Source: Actinomycetes bacterium
GTDB taxonomy: Bacteria; Actinomycetota; Actinomycetes; Actinomycetales; Microbacteriaceae
DNA length: 10,171 nt
NCBI GenBank assembly: GCA_021793715.1
Contig: JAJYSF010000014.1
Coordinates: 1-10,171, forward strand
Reading direction: 5' to 3'
Part shown: piece by piece, positions 6,382 to 10,171 of the stretch
Position numbering within the stretch: the stretch's first letter is position 1
Layout of the letters: each line of letters begins with the position of its first letter
Made by a program: the position numbers and the translations under genes
The notes under the pieces: generated by a model
What the model was told of the DNA's origin: nothing
What the model saw: the letters and a program-made list of their open reading frames with translations, nothing else
Databases searched by the model: none

Positions 6382-7820
6382 ACGACGACACGGACATCTT
6401 CGGCAGTCATATCGCCGGAGAGTGGCGGCTGGGAGACGCGCGCGAGCGCCGGAACCCATCGGACCTCGACGAATGCGTATATCGCTACGGCACGGCCACC
6501 CCCGATGAAGCACGTGAAGCGATAGCCGCGGCGAAGGCGGCGTTCAGCGACTGGTCGCGCACATCGCCGCAGCGGCGCGCCGACGTGCTCGACGCCGCGG
6601 GGACGCGACTGCGATCCACGGCCGCGGACGTCGGGCGTCTGCTCGCGTCCGAAGAGGGCAAGACGATCGGCGAGGCGATCGGCGAAGTGGAGCGCGCGGG
6701 ACAGATCCTGCAGTTCTTCGCCGGTGAGGCACTGCGCATCGGTGGTGAACGCCGCCCTTCGACCCGCGAGGGCGTGATCGTCGATGTCATCCGGGAACCG
6801 CTCGGCGTCGTCGCCGCGATCACCCCGTGGAACTTCCCGATCGCGATCCCGGCGTGGAAGGTCGCTCCCGCGCTCGCCTACGGGAACACGGTCGTGCTCA
6901 AGCCCGCGGAGCTGGTGGTCGGGAGCGCGAACGTGCTCGTCAAAGCGTTGGAGGAGGCCGGTCTTCCCGCCGGCGTGCTCAACATGGTGGTCGGTTCCGG
7001 TCGCGAGCTGGGGACCGTGCTCGCCGAAGACGAACGCGTGGACGCGGTGACCTTCACCGGCTCCCAGGCGGTCGGTGGATCGGTCCTGCAGAAGGCGTCC
7101 GCTCATTTCGCGCGTGTGCAACTCGAAATGGGCGGCAAGAACCCGCTCGTCGTGGCGGCCGATGCCGACCTCGCCATCGCCGTCGATGTGGCCGTGCAGG
7201 GCGCGTTCTACTCGACGGGACAACGGTGCACGGCATCGAGCCGCATCATCGTGGTGGAGCCGGTGTTCGACGAGTTCGTCGAGCGTTTCACGGCGGCGAC
7301 CGCCGCGCTGCGAGTCGGCCACGCGCTCGATCCGGCCACGCAGATCGGCCCGGTGGTCGACGAGAAGCAGCTCGCCGTCGATGAGGCGTTCCTCGCCGAG
7401 ACACGAGAGCTGGGGCGGGAGGTCCTCGGTGGCGAGCGGGTCGAGCGCCCCACCCGAGGGCATTTCCTCTCGCCGGCCGTCGTATTGGGGAGCGCCGCTA
7501 CCGACCGCATCAACTGTGAGGAGGTCTTCGGCCCGGTGGCGACGGTCGCGGCCGCTGCCGATTATGAGGAGGCGCTGCACCTCGCCAACGACTCGCCTTT
7601 CGGCTTGACGAGCGGCATCTGCACCTCATCGCTTCGACTCGCCGAGCACTTCCAGGCGCACTCGCAGGCGGGCATGGTGACGATCAACCTTCCGACTGCG
7701 GGCGTCGACCCGCACGTGCCGTTCGGCGGACGCAAGCGATCGAGTTACGGTCAACGAGAGCAGGGCGCCGACGCGCGCGAGTTCTTCACCACGACCAAGA
7801 CGGCGTACAGGGCATTTTGA
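6378..7820 (+). CDS. Aldehyde dehydrogenase, 2-oxoglutarate semialdehyde dehydrogenase (KGSADH) type
   Basis: A 480-residue NAD(P)-dependent aldehyde dehydrogenase of typical length with all key residues: PWNFP (150-154, oxyanion N152), VLKPAE (173-178, K175), FTGS (226-229), LEMGGKNP with general base E250, GQRCTASSR with nucleophile C284, and CEEVFGPV with E382. The C-terminal stretch NLPTAGVDPHVPFGGRKRSS (437-456), with SYGQREQG following, is characteristic of 2,5-dioxopentanoate (2-oxoglutarate semialdehyde) dehydrogenases of sugar-acid pathways, which give 2-oxoglutarate. It would be the exit enzyme of a Weimberg- or aldarate-type route. The start is ATG overlapping the uxaC stop (ATGA); the ribosome site (GAAAGAGA, about 6363-6370) is weak, so translation is probably coupled. 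Alternatives are other ALDH substrates such as succinate semialdehyde, but the C-terminal motif and the neighbours favour KGSADH. Confidence 0.9.
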   Translation: MNDDTDIFGSHIAGEWRLGDARERRNPSDLDECVYRYGTATPDEAREAIAAAKAAFSDWSRTSPQRRADVLDAAGTRLRSTAADVGRLLASEEGKTIGEAIGEVERAGQILQFFAGEALRIGGERRPSTREGVIVDVIREPLGVVAAITPWNFPIAIPAWKVAPALAYGNTVVLKPAELVVGSANVLVKALEEAGLPAGVLNMVVGSGRELGTVLAEDERVDAVTFTGSQAVGGSVLQKASAHFARVQLEMGGKNPLVVAADADLAIAVDVAVQGAFYSTGQRCTASSRIIVVEPVFDEFVERFTAATAALRVGHALDPATQIGPVVDEKQLAVDEAFLAETRELGREVLGGERVERPTRGHFLSPAVVLGSAATDRINCEEVFGPVATVAAAADYEEALHLANDSPFGLTSGICTSSLRLAEHFQAHSQAGMVTINLPTAGVDPHVPFGGRKRSSYGQREQGADAREFFTTTKTAYRAF

Positions 7821-8617
7821 TGAAGGACTCGCTTCTTGCCGATCGCCTCGTAGAGGCGCGCCGAGCCGACATGCGGCTGGACGAGTTCCCAGGCGATGCG
7901 CCGCCTGAGCTGGTGGCGGCATACCGGGTGCAGCGTTTGGCCATCGAGCAGTGGGATGACCGCATCGCCGGTTGGAAGGTGGGACTCGTCCCAGTATCGG
8001 CGGGCGAACCGCCGGGACGGTTCGTCGGGCCGGTCTGGTCTCGTTCCGTGGCCGAGCAGTCGACGGGCGCCGTTCCGGTGACGCTGTTCCGCGGTGAATC
8101 GTTCATTGAGGTCGAATGGATCGCAGAGCTGTGCGGCGACATCGCGCCGCTCCCCGACCCGGCCTCCCCGGAATGGGCTCGGACGCTGCCGGTGCGATGG
8201 CGTTTGGGAGTGGAGTTGTGCAGCAGCCCGATCGTCGGTCTGCGCTCCCATGGCGCGCCCGCGGTGTGCGCGGACTTCGGCATCAACTCCGGTCTCGTGC
8301 TCGGACCGGAGCGGGAGGCGGCGGAGATACCGCATGCCCGTGTCACAGTGGACGTCGACGGCGACGAGCCTGTGGAGGGCGGTGTGGATCGTGTGCCCGG
8401 AGGCGTCCACGCGGCGCTGGCCTTCGCCGTATCGACGCTGTCGGCCCGCGGCGAACCGCTTCGTGCGGGCCTGCTGATCGCGACGGGAGCGCTCACCGGA
8501 GCGCACCAGGTGCGCGAGGGCTCGCTCGTCACCGTCACCGAAGGCGCTCACACGCTCGAAGTGGCGATCGCCATCGGGGGAGGAGGTGCACGCGCCCGCC
8601 GCATCGAATCGGTCTGA
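7820..8617 (+). CDS. 2-keto-4-pentenoate hydratase/fumarylacetoacetase (MhpD)-family protein
   Basis: A 265-residue protein matching the length of the MhpD/DmpE/DmpH family. Seen: AYRVQRLAIEQW (35-46), GWKVGL (51-56, family GYKIGL), ESFIEVEWIAEL with E97 and E99 and GVELCSSPI with E132, which form the expected ExE...E metal-binding triad, VCADFGINSGLVLGPE (149-164, family ADN.SSG.FVLG), and LLIATGALTGAHQVREGSLV (218-237). Family members hydrate 2-keto-4-pentenoates or decarboxylate 4-oxalocrotonate through a metal-bound enolate. No aromatic-degradation genes are present. Instead it follows KGSADH with a 1-nt TGATG overlap, so I infer it makes or precedes the KGSADH substrate, for example by dehydrating (and perhaps decarboxylating) a 2-keto-3-deoxy sugar acid. 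A TTG directly upstream (7817) is possible, but ATG 7820 is more likely. The family is firm, the reaction is not. Confidence 0.83.
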   Translation: MKDSLLADRLVEARRADMRLDEFPGDAPPELVAAYRVQRLAIEQWDDRIAGWKVGLVPVSAGEPPGRFVGPVWSRSVAEQSTGAVPVTLFRGESFIEVEWIAELCGDIAPLPDPASPEWARTLPVRWRLGVELCSSPIVGLRSHGAPAVCADFGINSGLVLGPEREAAEIPHARVTVDVDGDEPVEGGVDRVPGGVHAALAFAVSTLSARGEPLRAGLLIATGALTGAHQVREGSLVTVTEGAHTLEVAIAIGGGGARARRIESV

Positions 8618-8638
8618 CTCGTGCCCGTGCTCGTCACG

Positions 8639-8656
8639 GAGCCGTCCCGCGAGGTC
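8639..8656 (+). repeat. Direct repeat copy 1 (18 bp)
   Basis: GAGCCGTCCCGCGAGGTC matches positions 8751-8768 at 17 of 18 bases, with starts 112 nt apart. It might be a pair of operator half-sites or a small duplication; in such GC-rich DNA chance similarity cannot be excluded. Confidence 0.45.
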
Positions 8657-8750
8657 TGCACTCGCCCGGATGCCGCTTCGAAACTTTGGCCGCTCGGTGC
8701 CCGGAGCCACTGGTCCGGCGGTCAAAGCGCCCTCGCCAGATGTCCGTGCC

Positions 8751-8768
8751 GAGCCGTCGCGCGAGGTC
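8751..8768 (+). repeat. Direct repeat copy 2 (18 bp)
   Basis: GAGCCGTCGCGCGAGGTC differs from the copy at 8639-8656 by one base (C to G at the ninth position). The flanks of the two copies are not alike. Confidence 0.45.
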
Positions 8769-8860
8769 CCGGCTTCCGTCGGGCGCGGGCGTTCCTCGAC
8801 GTTGCGGAAGCCGTCAGGGCGCCGATCGGCCTTCGCGGCGGTCCGTCCGGAGTGGGTCCG

Positions 8861-8866
8861 TAGGAT
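8861..8866 (+). promoter_or_regulatory. Possible -10 element for the sulfotransferase gene
   Basis: TAGGAT fits the actinobacterial TAnnnT -10 pattern and would place transcription start about 30 nt before the ATG at 8906. I see no good -35 at normal spacing, so this is weak. Confidence 0.25.
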
Positions 8867-8905
8867 GCCGGTGGAAGCCCCGTCACCCCCGAGAGGACGA
8901 ACCCT

Positions 8906-10105
8906 ATGGGCCGCACCACCTTCGCCTTGACCCTCACCAATGCCCTGACCTGGCCGGTAGCACATTCCAGGCGCAACCCCGACGCCGCCTGGGACAAGGC
9001 GGTCGCCGCAGCCGAGAAGAAGGCCGGCGTGCAGACCGAGGACGGCGACAAAGCATGGATCGCGGACTTCCGGTTCCTGCTCAACTGTGTGGCCCAGGCG
9101 CCCGGCCTGACTCCGATCGGCTGGATCAGCAGCCTCAACGACGCGCAGCAGCGCCTGGTGACGCGGCTGCGCATCCGCGAACTCCACCGCCGCCATCCTG
9201 AAATCGGAGCCGAACCCATCGAACGGCCGGTCTTCGTCGTCGGCCTCCCGCGCACCGCCACCACCCTCACTCACCGCATTCTCGCCGCGGCGCCCGCCCA
9301 TCGCGGTCCGCTGCGCTGGGAGATGGCGTACCCGGATCTGCCGGTCGACCCCGAGGCCGAACGCCGCCGCATCGGCATCGCGAAGAAGGCCAATGTGGTC
9401 ACCAAATGGGCCCCGGACTTCGAGGTGATCCACCCGATCGAGGCGACCAAGGCGGAGGAGAGCATCCTGCTGCTGCCGCAGGGGCTCTACCACGTCCTCT
9501 ACCACTGTCCGATGCCGCAGTACCGGGAATGGCTGGCCGGACGCGACGCGACCGCCGACTACCGGTACCTCAAGGAGGTCCTCCAGGTCCTCCAACACGG
9601 CCGCGACCGCCGTCGCTGGGTGCTGAAGAACCCACTGGACCTCGCCGAGATGGCCACCATCAAACGGGTCTTCCCGGACGCGACGTTCGTGTGGACCCAC
9701 CGCGATCCGATCACCGTCATGGGGTCCCTGTGCTCGCTGATGGACTTGTCGTACTCGCTGTTCCTCAAATCGTTCGACCGGGCGGCGCTCGGTCGGCTCG
9801 CGCTCGAAGTCATGACCGAGACGGTCGAGGCGGGCCGCACCTGGCGCCAGCACCACTTGGACGCGGTCGTCGATGTGCCCTACCACCGTCTGAACGCAGC
9901 GCCCGAGCGCTATGTGCCCGAGCTGTACGAGAAGCTCGGGGCGCGCTGGAGCGAGACCGACAGCGAGCACCTGCAACAGGCTCTGGCGCGGCCGGTGCGC
10001 GACCGCAAGCACGAGTACACGATCCGGCGCTTCGACCTGACCGAGGCCGACATCGAGGCCGCGTTCGGCGATTACAACAGGTTCGTCTTCGCCGTCAACG
10101 GCTGA
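8906..10105 (+). CDS. Sulfotransferase-family protein (Sulfotransfer_3-like, PAPS-dependent)
   Basis: A 399-residue protein. Seen: RPVFVVGLPRTATTLTHRIL (107-126), a P-loop-like 5'-phosphosulfate binding motif of PAPS sulfotransferases; WVLKNPLDLAEMATIKRVFPDATFVWTHRDPITVMGS (238-274), which contains the KxP strand and the 3'-phosphate-binding THRDP...S motif (R266, S274); and a long helical N-terminal region. Enzymes of this family transfer sulfate from PAPS to hydroxyls of lipids, glycans or small molecules, and many actinobacteria carry paralogues of unknown substrate. The N-terminus lacks a clear signal peptide, so it probably acts in the cytoplasm. GAGAGGA at 8891-8897 lies 8 nt before the ATG. 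It is 288 nt from the catabolic block and has its own hairpin, so it looks like an independent unit. The substrate is unknown. Confidence 0.85.
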   Translation: MGRTTFALTLTNALTWPVAHSRRNPDAAWDKAVAAAEKKAGVQTEDGDKAWIADFRFLLNCVAQAPGLTPIGWISSLNDAQQRLVTRLRIRELHRRHPEIGAEPIERPVFVVGLPRTATTLTHRILAAAPAHRGPLRWEMAYPDLPVDPEAERRRIGIAKKANVVTKWAPDFEVIHPIEATKAEESILLLPQGLYHVLYHCPMPQYREWLAGRDATADYRYLKEVLQVLQHGRDRRRWVLKNPLDLAEMATIKRVFPDATFVWTHRDPITVMGSLCSLMDLSYSLFLKSFDRAALGRLALEVMTETVEAGRTWRQHHLDAVVDVPYHRLNAAPERYVPELYEKLGARWSETDSEHLQQALARPVRDRKHEYTIRRFDLTEADIEAAFGDYNRFVFAVNG

Positions 10106-10115
10106 GCACCGGTTC

Positions 10116-10157
10116 GGCCGCGCTCCGGCCCGGGTTCGGCGGGGCCGGAGCGCGGCC
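10116..10157 (+). terminator. Perfect 16-bp GC-rich hairpin after the sulfotransferase gene
   Basis: Arms 10116-10131 (GGCCGCGCTCCGGCCC) and 10142-10157 (GGGCCGGAGCGCGGCC) are exact reverse complements with a 10-nt loop, starting 11 nt after the stop. No T-run follows. Its position and strength suit a transcription terminator, and it could serve both strands. Confidence 0.8.
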
Positions 10158-10171
10158 TCCGAGGGGCACTC

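Larger units (their letters stand above)
8618..8905. other. Intergenic region with no convincing gene
   Basis: 288 nt between the end of the catabolic block and the sulfotransferase gene. Short open frames occur in several registers, but none has a ribosome site or recognisable protein. It holds an imperfect 18-bp direct repeat, a 9-bp inverted repeat (CGGCTTCCG at 8770-8778, CGGAAGCCG at 8805-8813, 26-nt loop) and a weak 5-bp hairpin (8625-8629 with 8635-8639) just after the hydratase stop. No strong terminator follows the hydratase gene. Confidence 0.7.

Noticed and set aside
6171..7580. Long minus-strand open frame opposite uxaC and the aldehyde dehydrogenase
   Set aside because: Low-complexity R/H/D/G-rich translation antisense to intact ALDH motifs; a GC-bias shadow.
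8586..8930. Small plus-strand open frames in the gap before the sulfotransferase gene (also 8621-8863)
   Set aside because: No ribosome binding site, no recognisable protein, and overlap with real genes or repeats; expected by chance at high GC.
7751..10012. A very long minus-strand open frame (about 750 codons) across the hydratase, intergenic region and sulfotransferase
   Set aside because: It is antisense to two clearly recognisable genes; its translation is rich in R, H, G and D with no known motif, as expected for the mirror frame of GC-rich coding DNA.
1..10171. CRISPR array, tRNA/rRNA gene, insertion sequence or phage genes
   Set aside because: No regularly spaced repeats, no tRNA-like cloverleaf or rRNA segment, and no transposase, integrase or terminal inverted repeats were seen.

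Overview
The window comes from a GC-rich bacterial chromosome. Strong G/C bias at third codon positions, GTG and TTG starts, tight ATGA stop/start overlaps and GC-rich hairpins without T-tracts all suggest an Actinomycetota member. The genus cannot be told from this sequence. Every convincing gene is on the + strand.

Positions 3-8617 hold a compact sugar-acid (hexuronate/aldarate) catabolic gene set. In order it encodes: the C-terminal part of a glucarate-dehydratase-like enolase-superfamily enzyme (left edge cut by the window); a PF04909-type amidohydrolase; a classical short-chain dehydrogenase (SDR); a 558-residue cytosolic protein that looks like a distant relative of GH67 alpha-glucuronidases; and a divergent SDR without the catalytic Tyr and Lys. 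A perfect 16-bp hairpin follows, and then uronate isomerase (UxaC), an aldehyde dehydrogenase of the 2-oxoglutarate-semialdehyde (KGSADH) type, and a small FAH/MhpD-type hydratase. Within the two blocks, neighbours overlap by 1, 4 or 17 nt or lie 47 nt apart, so translational coupling is likely. The hairpin and a 102-nt gap separate block A (3-4836) from block B (4939-8617).

The enzymes suggest intake of a glucuronide or uronate. The GH67-like protein may release the uronic acid. UxaC interconverts aldo- and keto-uronate. The SDRs oxidise or reduce intermediates, the amidohydrolase may act on a lactone, and the enolase-type enzyme dehydrates a sugar acid to a 2-keto-3-deoxy acid. The hydratase-family protein and KGSADH would then make 2-oxoglutarate for the TCA cycle. 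The order and substrates of these steps are inference. No transporter, regulator, KDG kinase, KDPG aldolase or DapA-type dehydratase/decarboxylase is in the window.

Positions 8618-8905 are non-coding, with an imperfect 18-bp direct repeat, a small inverted repeat and perhaps a promoter. A separate 399-residue PAPS-dependent sulfotransferase-family gene follows (8906-10105), closed by a perfect 16-bp GC-rich hairpin. It shows no clear functional link to the catabolic block.
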